Shown in pieces: positions 1 through 7,706 of a DNA stretch of 64,000 nt. The notes below the pieces were generated by a model. That model saw nothing but the letters and a program-made list of their open reading frames with translations. It had not been told where the DNA came from and did not search any database. Numbering within the stretch: position 1 is the stretch's first letter; each line of letters starts with the position of its first letter. Source of the DNA: Streptomyces sp. HNM0574 (GTDB taxonomy: Bacteria > Actinomycetota > Actinomycetes > Streptomycetales > Streptomycetaceae); the NCBI RefSeq assembly GCF_012726235.1, contig NZ_JAASAH010000001.1:791991-855990 (forward strand), read 5' to 3'. The position numbers and the translations under genes were made by a program.

Positions 1-15
1 GGTGACCGGCGGATC

Positions 16-429
16 TCAGCTCTCGGCGAGGATGTGGGACAGCTCCGCGTCGAGATCGAAGTGACGGTGTTCGGTGCCGGGCGGCACGGCCGCGTCGGTC
101 CGTTTGAGGAAGGACTCCAGGGCCCGCGCAGGGGCCTCGAGCAGGGCTTCGCCCTCCGGGGAGCTGAGGGCGATACAGGCGACTCCTTGACCGTGACTGC
201 GGGACGGCCAGACCCGCACGTCTCCGGTGCCGGTGGGGCGGTGGAGACCCTCGGCCAGGAGATCGCGGGCGAATACCCACTCGACGGTCTCCTCGGCACC
301 GGTGTGGAAGGTGGCGTGTACGGCGTAGGGATCGGCCGTGTCGTACCGCAGTCCCGCGGGTACAGGCAGTGACGACTCGCTGGAGACAACGAGGCGCAGG
401 TGCAGCTCGCAGCTGACCGTGGTGTTCAT
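16..429 (-). CDS. ssgB: SsgB, sporulation septum-site selection protein (SsgA-like family)
   Basis: Predicted 137-residue SsgA-like protein. Known role: SsgB localises to future sporulation septa in aerial hyphae and recruits FtsZ to the membrane, together with SsgA. The product starts MNTTVSCELHLRL and ends ELSHILAES, and is nearly identical to S. coelicolor SsgB as I remember it, with the same length. I chose the ATG at 429 and not the in-frame ATG further upstream, because the extra 22 residues are Arg-rich and unlike the family, and a GAAAGG-like ribosome site lies about 10 bases before 429. It has no enzymatic motif, as expected for this small scaffold family. It is transcribed divergently from the PGPGW membrane protein gene. 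Its presence strongly supports a morphologically complex actinomycete. Confidence 0.95.
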   Translation of the reverse strand: MNTTVSCELHLRLVVSSESSLPVPAGLRYDTADPYAVHATFHTGAEETVEWVFARDLLAEGLHRPTGTGDVRVWPSRSHGQGVACIALSSPEGEALLEAPARALESFLKRTDAAVPPGTEHRHFDLDAELSHILAES

Positions 430-619
430 AAGCGCCAGGGCCTTTCGCTCAGTGTGCGCTCGGGGATTCGCACGTCGGCGAAATCGACATGCCACATACC
501 CGTCGGTTGTAAACCCCTCTGACGGATTTGTCGGCGATAGGGCCCTTCATGTGGGCGAGCGGTAATTCACCACGTACGGCCATTCCGGTGAGCGGCCCGG
601 GTTCGGGTACCTTTGCGGC

Positions 620-1048
620 ATGAGCGCGGAGAGTGCGGAGCGTACGGAGAGGCACGCGGAGAGTGCCGGGGCGACCGCGGACAGTGCGGTGCCGGAGGCC
701 GGTTCGACGGCGACGGGGGGTACGGAGAAGCCGCTGGGGTCGAGGGCCCCGCACTTCATCAAGCGGTCCAGGCCGCTGCACATCAGCTGGCAGGTCGTGA
801 TCTTCGTGATCGGGCTGGCGATCGTCGTCGGCGGCGTGATCATGCTGCCGCTCCCCGGGCCCGGCTGGCTGGTGATCTTCGCCGGCATCGGTGTCTGGGG
901 CACCGAGTTCCCCTGGGCACAGCGGGTCCTGCGGTGGACCAAGCAGAAGCTCCAGGAGTGGACGCACTGGGTCAAGCGCCGCCGCGAGGAGCGGCTGCGC
1001 CGCAAGCAGGAGCGCAAGGCGGGGGCCGAGGAACGGCCGCGGTCATGA
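620..1048 (+). CDS. PGPGW-motif transmembrane protein (TIGR02611-like)
   Basis: Small membrane protein of 142 residues and unknown function. The N-terminal 45 residues are polar and low in complexity. They are followed by two closely spaced hydrophobic segments (about residues 57-75 and 80-97) that contain the PLPGPGW signature joining the two helices. The C-terminus is strongly basic with many Arg, Lys and Glu, and probably faces the cytoplasm. PGPGW proteins are common in actinobacteria, but I know of no established role. The ATG at 620 has only a weak ribosome site. The gene lies between ssgB (divergent) and the first tRNA-Val gene. Confidence 0.85.
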   Translation: MSAESAERTERHAESAGATADSAVPEAGSTATGGTEKPLGSRAPHFIKRSRPLHISWQVVIFVIGLAIVVGGVIMLPLPGPGWLVIFAGIGVWGTEFPWAQRVLRWTKQKLQEWTHWVKRRREERLRRKQERKAGAEERPRS

Positions 1049-1066
1049 GCACCCGCTGACATGGGG

Positions 1067-1072
1067 TAATGT
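1067..1072 (+). promoter_or_regulatory. probable -10 element of tRNA-Val gene 1
   Basis: TAATGT fits the Streptomyces vegetative -10 pattern TAnnnT and lies 12 bases before the mature tRNA start. No convincing -35 hexamer is seen 16-18 bases upstream, so only the -10 is proposed. Confidence 0.35.
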
Positions 1073-1084
1073 TGTCCGCGCAGC

Positions 1085-1156
1085 GGGCGATTAGCTCAGC
1101 GGGAGAGCGCTTCGTTCACACCGAAGAGGTCACTGGTTCGAACCCAGTATCGCCCA
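1085..1156 (+). tRNA. tRNA-Val (anticodon CAC), copy 1
   Basis: A 72-base cloverleaf folds by eye. The acceptor stem pairs GGGCGAT with ATCGCCC, the D stem GCTC with GAGC, the anticodon stem CTTCG with CGAAG around loop TTCACAC, and the T arm ACTGG with CCAGT around TTCGAAC. The discriminator base is A. The anticodon CAC reads GUG, the most used Val codon in GC-rich Streptomyces. The 3' CCA is not encoded, because the bases after the discriminator are CGC. The gene is identical over all 72 bases to the copy at 4718-4789. Confidence 0.97.
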
Positions 1157-1162
1157 CGCGCC

Positions 1163-1201
1163 GGACCGGGGTCCGAGACATGAAGTCTCGGACCCCGGTC
1201 C
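1163..1201 (+). terminator. hairpin terminator after tRNA-Val copy 1
   Basis: A perfect 17-base-pair inverted repeat (1163-1179 with 1185-1201) encloses a 5-base loop ATGAA and is followed by TTATT. It lies 7 bases after the tRNA and is the obvious transcription end. Confidence 0.85.
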
Positions 1202-1442
1202 TTATTCATGCCCTTCTCCGGTCACCCGGGAGCGGAATTCGACGCGTCCGACGGAACGCCGTGCACGGTGTATCGGCGGATATGCGCCGGGAGTTCGCGG
1301 GGTGCCGAATGCGGGTGCCGGAATTCCGTCCCGGTGCTTGTCGTGAAGAACTCGTGCGAGAAATAGAGTTCACGGCGCGTCAGTTCCGGCGCGGGCGGAA
1401 TATGTGGCAACACCCGAGCCCGCGGGGGCGGCTGCCGGGGCG

Positions 1443-4020
1443 TCAGCTCATCCGGCCGATCCGCGCGCGCAGCCGCCGCACCTCCCGCAGCCGCTTCTCG
1501 TACGTCGCGCCCACCGCGAGCAGCAGGGCGCCGGCCACGGCCAGCGGCAGCCAGCGGGGGAGGACGCCCGCCATCCGGGCCAGGTACGGGGCCAGTTCGT
1601 GGAGCGCCACGGCGGCCAGCGTCGCGCCGCCCAGCAACAGCGGTGCCTGGAGCGCGAGACGGGCGCCCCACAGCGTCACCGCGAGCGCGGCCGCGCCCAG
1701 CAGCAGTGGCCTGAGCCAGCCCGGGTCGCCCCACACGGCGACGGTGCCGGGCAGCGCGGTGGCCGCGAGGCCCGGCGCGTACGCGGTCCAGGAGGAGGCG
1801 CGTTCCGCGCCGCGGCGGCGCAGGTGGCCCAGGGGAAGCGCGAGCAGCGTGACGGGCAGGGTGTACGCCTCGGGCACCGTCACCTCGGAGGCGTACAGCC
1901 GGGCCCATGCCGCGCACAGCAGCAGGACGGCCGAGACGACGGCGGCGACGGGGCGGCGGTCGGCGCGGAGCGCCAGCGCGCCCGCGGCCAGTCCGCACAG
2001 CGCCAGTGCCAGGGACAGCCAGGCCGCGCTGCCCGACGCCGCGAGCAGACCGGTGGCGGCCACGCAGGCCGCCGCGCCCTCCAGCGGCCGGCACAGCTCC
2101 GGCCGCCGGCGGGCCGCCGAGGCGGCGCCCAGTACGGCGAAGGCCACCGCCAGCAGGGCGAACGCGGCGTGCCGGGGCGGGAGTTCGGCCGTCATGGCGA
2201 GGGCCCAGCCGAGTCCGGCGGCCGCCGCGACGGCCGCGCAGGCGGGGACGGCCGGGAGCCGCCCCGGGGTGCCCGAGCGCACCGCGGCCAGGGCGGCGCC
2301 CGCGAACGCGAGGGTCAGGACGGCCAGGACGAGCAGCGTCGCCGTCCGCCCGGCCAGGGCCAGGCCCAGCGGAGCCGGGGTGAGGGCGAGGGCGGCGGCC
2401 GGGCAGGCGGCGGCCGCCGGGCCGCGCCAGGAGGCGGCCGCGGCCCGGCCGTTGGGGCGGCCGAGGACGGCGTAGCCGGCCAGCGGGGCCACGGCGAGCG
2501 CGAGCAGCCAGGCCACGGCGACGGCGTACCCGAGGTCCAGGGCGGCGGGGAGGAGGGCGGCCGTCACCGCGGCCGCCACCGGGGCGGTGCCGCGCGCGGG
2601 CGCCCGCCAGGGGTGGGTGCGGGGGAGGAGGCGCCAGGCCGCCGCGGCCGTGGCGGCGACGAGCGCGGCCACCGCCGCCACGGAACCGCCGCCCAGCCAG
2701 GGCACCCCGGGCGTCAGCGCGTCCCGTACCCGCTCCGGTGCCCCCGTCCAGATCCCCGCCGACCAGGACAGCGGCCCGTACAGGGCCTGGAGGGTGGCGG
2801 GCGTCGTCCAGAGGACGGCCGCGCCGCCGACGGCGAGCGCCGCGAGGCGCAGCCCGCGGGCGAGCGGTGCCAGGGCGCGGAGCCGGCCGCGCCGCGTCCG
2901 GCGAGCGACGGCGGCGGTCAACAGGGCCGCGGCGCACAGCAGATGGGCCGCGGGCCACCACTGCGGCGAGGGCGTCACCGTCCGCAGCACCCCGCCCGTC
3001 GCGGCGAGCAGGGCCAGTCCGCCGGCGCACGACAGGACCGTGCGCGGCCCGTCGCCCGGCAGCCGGTACGCGGCGTACAGCGCGGTCGCCGCGCAGGCCA
3101 GCAGCAGTGCGGCGGGGCCGGCGGCCGCGCCGGGGGACGCGGCGGTGAGCGACAGCCACAACGCGGGCGGCAGCGCGGCGAGCCCGGCCGCCGTGGCCGT
3201 ACCGGCGGCGGTCGCGCGCAGCGCGCGGGCCGCGCCGGAGCGCCGGGCCGTGCAGCGCGGCCACGGTGTCGCCGGCCGCCGTCACGAGCAGCGCCCAGGC
3301 GAGGCCCTGCGCCCCGGCGCCGGCCGCCACCGCGCCCAGCAGCGGCGCCGGTTGGGCCACCGCGAGGGCCGTGGGCACCGGCAGCCGCAGCCCGGGCAGG
3401 CAGACCCCGTACCCGGCCCACGCGGCGGCGACGAGGACGCAGCAGGCGGCGGCGTACGCCCAGCCGTCCGCGCCCGGCAGTGCGACCCGGTGCAGCGCGT
3501 ACCCGTCGAGCAGCAGCAGGAGCAGGCCGAGCGCGGCGACGCACTCGCCGGTGGCCCGCAGCCCGCGCCGCAGCAGCGGCAGCGGGGCGGCCAGCGCGGC
3601 CAGGGTCAGCGCGGCGAGCACGGCGGCGCGGCCCGCGATGCCGAGGCTGCCCCAGCTGAGCAGCGTGAACGCGGTCGCCGCGACGGCGAGCAGCACACCG
3701 CCGAGCGCCAGCAGGACGTTCCGCGCCGCGGGCGGCGAGGTCTCGGCGGGCGGGGCCGGGACGGGGGCCGCCGGGGGAGCGGCGGCGCGGAGCCCGGCGA
3801 GCAGCCGCTCGCGTTCGGCGGCCAGTTCGCGGGTGTGCGCCGCCAGCCGGTTCAGCTCCGCGTTGACCTCGGTCAGGCGGCGGGGGAGCGGGCCGTCCAG
3901 CGGGAGCGCGCAGGCGCCGCACCGCGCGGGGCCGGGGTCCGGGGCCCGGAGGCCGCTGCCGCAGGCGGGGCAGACGGGCGGGGTGTCCGCCGTCCCCCAC
4001 CGGGGATGTTGCTCGGTCAT
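1443..4020 (-). pseudogene. large zinc-ribbon multi-pass membrane protein, broken by a frameshift
   Basis: Reading down from the ATG at 4020, the product has a short zinc ribbon (CPACG near residue 18 and CGAC near residue 34), a coiled segment around residues 45-75, and then many Ala/Leu-rich membrane helices. Near 3225-3270 this frame turns into Arg-rich shadow sequence with many GCT codons, while the membrane-protein coding pattern continues in another frame down to the stop at 1443. Joining the frames needs a net change of one base and gives a protein of about 858 residues. It resembles the large actinobacterial SCO7613-type membrane proteins; function unknown. Either the gene is broken, or the assembly has a one-base error in a GC-rich run. 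The C-terminal 570-residue part could only be made separately from an internal start. Confidence 0.7.
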
Positions 4021-4149
4021 ACGCGGAGTGTGCGGTGCCGCGTCGCGCGGGCCATGCGCGGGGATACTCAGAGCGGGTACTCAGACGCGGTACCCGGCCG
4101 GCGTGAGTACCGGACGCTCATCCGGCGGCGGCGGGATGGGGGCGAGAGC

Positions 4150-4638
4150 GTGCGGGTCAGGGACTGGAACCACTACCGCTTCCGCAGCAGCTGGCGGCTC
4201 GCCGCCCCGGTGGCGGAGGTCTACGCGGTGCTGGAGCGGGCCGAGGAGTACCCGTCCTGGTGGCCGCAGGTCCGGCAGGTGCGCGGACTGGACGCCGCCT
4301 CGGGGAACGCGCGCTTCCGCTCCGTCCTCCCCTACGACCTGACCGTCACGGCGCGGGTGCAGCGGCGGGACCGGGAGGCGGGCGTGCTGGGCATCGTCAT
4401 GACCGGGGACCTGGAGGGGTGGGCGCGCTGGACGCTCCGCGACGACGGGACGGGCGGCGGTACGACGGCGCTCTTCGAGCAGGAGGTCGAGGTGCGGAAG
4501 CCGTCGCTGCGGCGGGTGGCGCTCCCCGGCCGGCCGCTGTTCCTCGCCAACCACGCGCTGATGATGCGCTCGGGGCTCAGGGGGCTGCGCAGGCTGCTGG
4601 AACAGGGGCCCGGTGACAAGCATTTTGATGATGGGTGA
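4150..4638 (+). CDS. SRPBCC (START/polyketide cyclase-like) family protein
   Basis: Predicted 162-residue protein with the pattern of the Bet v1/START-like fold. An N-terminal strand (YRFRSSWRL) is followed by the usual 'APVAEVYAVLERAEEYPSWW' helix motif. A run of alternating strands follows, with a long C-terminal helix containing LFLANHALMMRSGLRGLRRLL. Proteins of this fold hold hydrophobic ligands in a deep pocket; no ligand can be inferred here. The GTG at 4150 is the only sensible start close to the domain, though its ribosome site is weak. The last codons of the gene carry the promoter of the second tRNA-Val gene. Confidence 0.85.
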   Translation: MRVRDWNHYRFRSSWRLAAPVAEVYAVLERAEEYPSWWPQVRQVRGLDAASGNARFRSVLPYDLTVTARVQRRDREAGVLGIVMTGDLEGWARWTLRDDGTGGGTTALFEQEVEVRKPSLRRVALPGRPLFLANHALMMRSGLRGLRRLLEQGPGDKHFDDG

Positions 4639-4653
4639 GCGGCACTGTATGGT
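4625..4653 (+). promoter_or_regulatory. vegetative promoter of tRNA-Val gene 2
   Basis: The -35 TTGATG (4625-4630) and -10 TATGGT (4648-4653) are separated by exactly 17 bases, a good match to HrdB-type promoters. It overlaps the stop of the SRPBCC gene and would start transcription about 58 bases before the tRNA. Confidence 0.6.
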
Positions 4654-4717
4654 TCTGGCGTGCCGCGGCGCGGGGACGGGAGTTCCGCTCCGAAACCCCC
4701 ATGCGGCAGCACCACAA

Positions 4718-4789
4718 GGGCGATTAGCTCAGCGGGAGAGCGCTTCGTTCACACCGAAGAGGTCACTGGTTCGAACCCAGTATCGCCCA
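4718..4789 (+). tRNA. tRNA-Val (anticodon CAC), copy 2
   Basis: The same 72-base cloverleaf as the copy at 1085-1156, with anticodon CAC and discriminator A. Here the next three bases, 4790-4792, are CCA, so the 3' end is encoded, unlike copy 1. A hairpin terminator follows directly. Confidence 0.97.
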
Positions 4790-4800
4790 CCAGCCAGTTG

Positions 4801-4831
4801 AGGCCGGTCCGTCAGCACGACGGACCGGCCT
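4801..4831 (+). terminator. hairpin terminator after tRNA-Val copy 2
   Basis: A 13-base-pair perfect stem (4801-4813 with 4819-4831) with a 5-base loop AGCAC is followed by TCTG. It is unrelated in sequence to the terminator of the other tRNA copy. Confidence 0.8.
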
Positions 4832-4958
4832 TCTGCGTATCCGGCCCCTCCGCGTCCCGGCCGGACAACCGTTTCGCGGTCAGGGGGCCCGGCTCGATAC
4901 CATTCGAGCTGCGCTCGGCGTTCGCCGACGCGTCCCAGTGAAGAGTCAGGAGAGACCG

Positions 4959-6938
4959 GTGTCAGATGTCCGTGTAGCCATTCGACGCGATTCCGAGCGG
5001 GAAGAGCGCGTGGTGACGACGGGCACTACGGCCGCCGCTCTCTTCGACGGCGAGCGCTCCGTCGTCGCCGCCCGCGTCGCGGGTGAGCTGAAGGACCTCG
5101 CGTACGAGCTCACCGAGGGCGACGAGGTCGAGCCCGTCGAGATCACCAGCGACGACGGCCTCGCCATCCTGCGGCACTCCACCGCGCACGTCATGGCCCA
5201 GGCCGTGCAGGAGCTCTTCCCCGACGCCAAGCTCGGCATCGGCCCGCCCGTGAAGGACGGCTTCTACTACGACTTCGACGTCGAGGAGCCCTTCACCCCG
5301 GACGATCTCAAGCGCATCGAGAAGAAGATGCAGCAGATCCAGAAGCAGGGCCAGCGCTTCTCCCGCCGGCTCACCGACGACGAGGCGGCCCGCGAGGAGC
5401 TCGCCGACGAGCCGTACAAGCTGGAGCTCATCGGCCTCAAGGGCTCGGCCGCCGACGCCGCCGAGGGCGCGGACGCCGAGGTCGGCGCGGGCGAGCTGAC
5501 GATCTACGACAACCTGGACCCGAAGTCCGGCGAGCTGTGCTGGAAGGACCTCTGCCGCGGCCCGCACCTGCCGACCACCCGGAACATCCCGGCGTTCAAG
5601 CTGATGCGTTCCGCCGCCGCCTACTGGCGGGGCAGCGAGAAGAACAAGCAGCTCCAGCGGATCTACGGCACCGCCTGGCCGTCGAAGGACGAGCTGAAGG
5701 CGTACCTGGAGTTCCTCGCCGAGGCCGAGAAGCGTGACCACCGCCGTCTGGGCTCCGAGCTGGACCTCTTCTCCGTCCCCGAGCAGATCGGCTCGGGCCT
5801 CGCGGTCTTCCACCCCAAGGGCGGCGTGGTGCGCCGGGTGATGGAGGACTACTCGCGCCGCCGGCACGAGGAGGAGGGGTACGAGTTCGTCTACACCCCG
5901 CACGCCACCAAGGGGAAGCTGTTCGAGACCTCGGGCCACCTGGACTGGTACGCCGACGGCATGTACCCGCCCATGCAGCTCGACGAGGACGTCGACTACT
6001 ACCTCAAGCCCATGAACTGCCCGATGCACAACCTGATCTTCGACGCGCGCGGGCGGTCGTACCGTGAACTGCCGCTGCGGCTCTTCGAGTTCGGCACGGT
6101 GTACCGGTACGAGAAGTCCGGCGTGGTGCACGGCCTCACCCGGGCCCGGGGCTTCACCCAGGACGACGCGCACATCTACTGCACCAAGGAGCAGATGGCG
6201 GAGGAGCTGGACACCACGCTCACCTTCGTCCTGAACCTGCTGCGCGACTACGGCCTGGAGGACTTCTACCTGGAGCTGTCCACCAAGGACCCGGAGAAGT
6301 TCGTCGGCTCCGACGAGGTGTGGGAGGAGGCCACCGAGACGCTGCGGCAGGTCGCCGAGAAGCAGGGCCTCCCGCTGGTCCCGGACCCGGGCGGCGCCGC
6401 CTTCTACGGCCCGAAGATCTCCGTCCAGGCGCGCGACGCCATCGGCCGGACCTGGCAGATGTCCACCGTCCAGCTCGACTTCAACCTGCCGGAGCGCTTC
6501 GACCTGGAGTACACCGCCGCCGACGGCAGCCGGCAGCGTCCGGTGATGATCCACCGGGCCCTCTTCGGCTCCATCGAGCGCTTCTTCGCGGTGCTGCTGG
6601 AGCACTACGCCGGCGCGTTCCCCGCGTGGCTGGCCCCGGTGCAGGCCGTCGGCATCCCGATCGGTGACGACCACGTGCCGTACCTGGCGGAGTTCGCCAA
6701 GGAGGCGAAGTCCCAGGGGCTGCGCTTCGAAGTCGACTCCTCCTCGGACCGGATGCAGAAGAAGATCAGGAACGCGCAGAAGAGCAAGGTGCCGTTCATG
6801 GTCATCGCCGGTGACGACGACGTCGCCAATGGCGCGGTCAGCTTCCGGTACCGCGACGGTTCGCAGAAGAACGGCATCCCGAAGGCCGAGGCGATCGCCG
6901 AGATCCGCGAGGCCGTGGAGCGCCGCGTCCAGGTGTGA
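4959..6938 (+). CDS. thrS: threonyl-tRNA synthetase
   Basis: Class II enzyme charging tRNA-Thr in the cytoplasm; 659 residues. Domain order is as usual. A TGS-like N-terminus (residues 1-65) precedes the editing domain with the HSTAH metal motif near residue 78. The catalytic core contains the zinc-site motif MNCPMHN, motif 2 ([14 protein letters not shown]) and motif 3 near [11 protein letters not shown]. The anticodon-binding domain covers the last 100 residues. I chose the GTG at 4959, which gives [16 protein letters not shown] at the N-terminus, because AGGAGAG lies 5 bases upstream and the S. coelicolor protein begins the same way. An in-frame GTG at 4938 would add 7 residues. No T-box leader is seen. 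A hairpin follows the gene before the HIT gene. Confidence 0.97.
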   Translation: MSDVRVAIRRDSEREERVVTTGTTAAALFDGERSVVAARVAGELKDLAYELTEGDEVEPVEITSDDGLAILRHSTAHVMAQAVQELFPDAKLGIGPPVKDGFYYDFDVEEPFTPDDLKRIEKKMQQIQKQGQRFSRRLTDDEAAREELADEPYKLELIGLKGSAADAAEGADAEVGAGELTIYDNLDPKSGELCWKDLCRGPHLPTTRNIPAFKLMRSAAAYWRGSEKNKQLQRIYGTAWPSKDELKAYLEFLAEAEKRDHRRLGSELDLFSVPEQIGSGLAVFHPKGGVVRRVMEDYSRRRHEEEGYEFVYTPHATKGKLFETSGHLDWYADGMYPPMQLDEDVDYYLKPMNCPMHNLIFDARGRSYRELPLRLFEFGTVYRYEKSGVVHGLTRARGFTQDDAHIYCTKEQMAEELDTTLTFVLNLLRDYGLEDFYLELSTKDPEKFVGSDEVWEEATETLRQVAEKQGLPLVPDPGGAAFYGPKISVQARDAIGRTWQMSTVQLDFNLPERFDLEYTAADGSRQRPVMIHRALFGSIERFFAVLLEHYAGAFPAWLAPVQAVGIPIGDDHVPYLAEFAKEAKSQGLRFEVDSSSDRMQKKIRNAQKSKVPFMVIAGDDDVANGAVSFRYRDGSQKNGIPKAEAIAEIREAVERRVQV

Positions 6939-6954
6939 GCCGCGAAGGCGTGTG

Positions 6955-6988
6955 CGGAGGGCGGTTCCGGTTCCGGGACCGCCCTCCG
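6955..6988 (+). terminator. hairpin between thrS and the HIT gene
   Basis: An 11-base-pair perfect stem (6955-6965 with 6978-6988) with a 12-base loop lies 17 bases after the thrS stop. The next gene starts 43 bases later, so it may only reduce read-through. Confidence 0.6.
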
Positions 6989-7030
6989 GCGTCTTCGGGG
7001 TCTCGTCGTCGCCGTGCGCGGCGGGAGAAT

Positions 7031-7588
7031 ATGCTGGCACGCATGACGAGCGAGCCGGAGCAGCAGATCGGAGTGGGGACGCAGGACGCGTTCCAGCGCC
7101 TGTGGACACCGCACCGCATGGCGTACATCCAGGGCGAGAACAAGCCGAGCGGGCCCGGGGCCGAGGACGGCTGCCCCTTCTGCACCATCCCGTCCAAATC
7201 CGATGCGGACGGGCTCGTCATCGCCCGCGGTGAGCACGTGTACGCGGTGCTCAACCTGTACCCGTACAACGGCGGCCACCTCATGGTGGTGCCCTTCCGG
7301 CACCTGGCCGACTACACCGAGCTGAACGCCGAGGAGACCGCCGAACTGGGCGAGTTCACCAAGCGCGCGATGACGACGCTGCGCACGGCGTCCGGTGCGC
7401 ACGGCTTCAACATCGGCATGAACCAGGGCTCCGTCGCGGGCGCGGGCATCGCCGCGCACCTGCACCAGCACGTGGTGCCGCGCTGGGGCGGGGACACCAA
7501 CTTCATGCCCGTCGTGGGCCACACCCGCGTCCTGCCGCAGCTCCTCGCCGACACCCGCGCGATGCTCGCGGAGGCCTGGCCGGCCTGA
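7031..7588 (+). CDS. HIT domain protein (diadenosine/ATP adenylyl hydrolase or phosphorylase type)
   Basis: Predicted 185-residue cytoplasmic histidine-triad protein. The catalytic motif HLHQHVVP lies near residues 141-148, and a zinc-type CPFC pair lies near residue 48. HIT proteins act on nucleotides with an alpha-phosphate link. The mycobacterial homologue in the same place (between thrS and pgsA) is a diadenosine tetraphosphate phosphorylase, which I know from the family and do not see here. The ATG at 7031 sits just after GGGAGAAT; a second in-frame ATG at 7043 (MTSEPEQQ) is possible. Neighbouring thrS may be functionally relevant, because aminoacyl-tRNA synthetases make Ap4A as a side product. 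Confidence 0.9.
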   Translation: MLARMTSEPEQQIGVGTQDAFQRLWTPHRMAYIQGENKPSGPGAEDGCPFCTIPSKSDADGLVIARGEHVYAVLNLYPYNGGHLMVVPFRHLADYTELNAEETAELGEFTKRAMTTLRTASGAHGFNIGMNQGSVAGAGIAAHLHQHVVPRWGGDTNFMPVVGHTRVLPQLLADTRAMLAEAWPA

Positions 7589-7598
7589 GCAGGGGGCA

Positions 7599-7645
7599 CC
7601 CCGCGCCCCGAAAGGGGCGCGGGGAACTGCGCGATCAACCACTGC
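7599..7645. repeat. GC-rich dispersed hairpin repeat, probable two-way terminator
   Basis: A perfect 11-base-pair stem (7599-7609 with 7614-7624) is capped by a GAAA tetraloop and followed by GGGGAACTGCGCGATCAACC. I recognise this hairpin-plus-tail as a repeat found in many copies between genes in Streptomyces chromosomes. Here it sits between two convergent genes, the HIT gene and the membrane protein gene. Confidence 0.7.
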
Positions 7646-7706
7646 GGGCCGCAGTCGGCCACGCACCTGCCGGGGCAGCACGGAACCCGCGAAGCAAGCG
7701 CAGCGC

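Noticed and set aside
496..521. GGGTAT upstream of ssgB as a stress-sigma (SigH/SigB type) promoter
   Set aside because: A -10-like GGGTAT (501 down to 496) and a GTTTAC are present but only 7 bases apart, while such promoters need about 14. The spacing does not fit.
1404..4638. Long plus-strand open frames opposite the membrane protein gene
   Set aside because: They are Arg/Gly/Pro-rich, lack ribosome sites and third-position G/C bias, and mirror the minus-strand gene. Such antisense frames are expected in very GC-rich DNA. Only the C-terminal part from 4150 is a real gene (SRPBCC).
1085..4792. The interval between the two tRNA-Val genes as an integrated island with att sites
   Set aside because: No integrase or phage genes are present, and the repeats are complete tRNA genes with their own terminators. 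A simple tRNA duplication explains it better.
4793..4958. T-box or other tRNA-sensing leader before thrS, and likewise before hisS and alaS
   Set aside because: No T-box sequence or specifier stem is recognisable; the leaders are short or hold only the terminator of the preceding gene.
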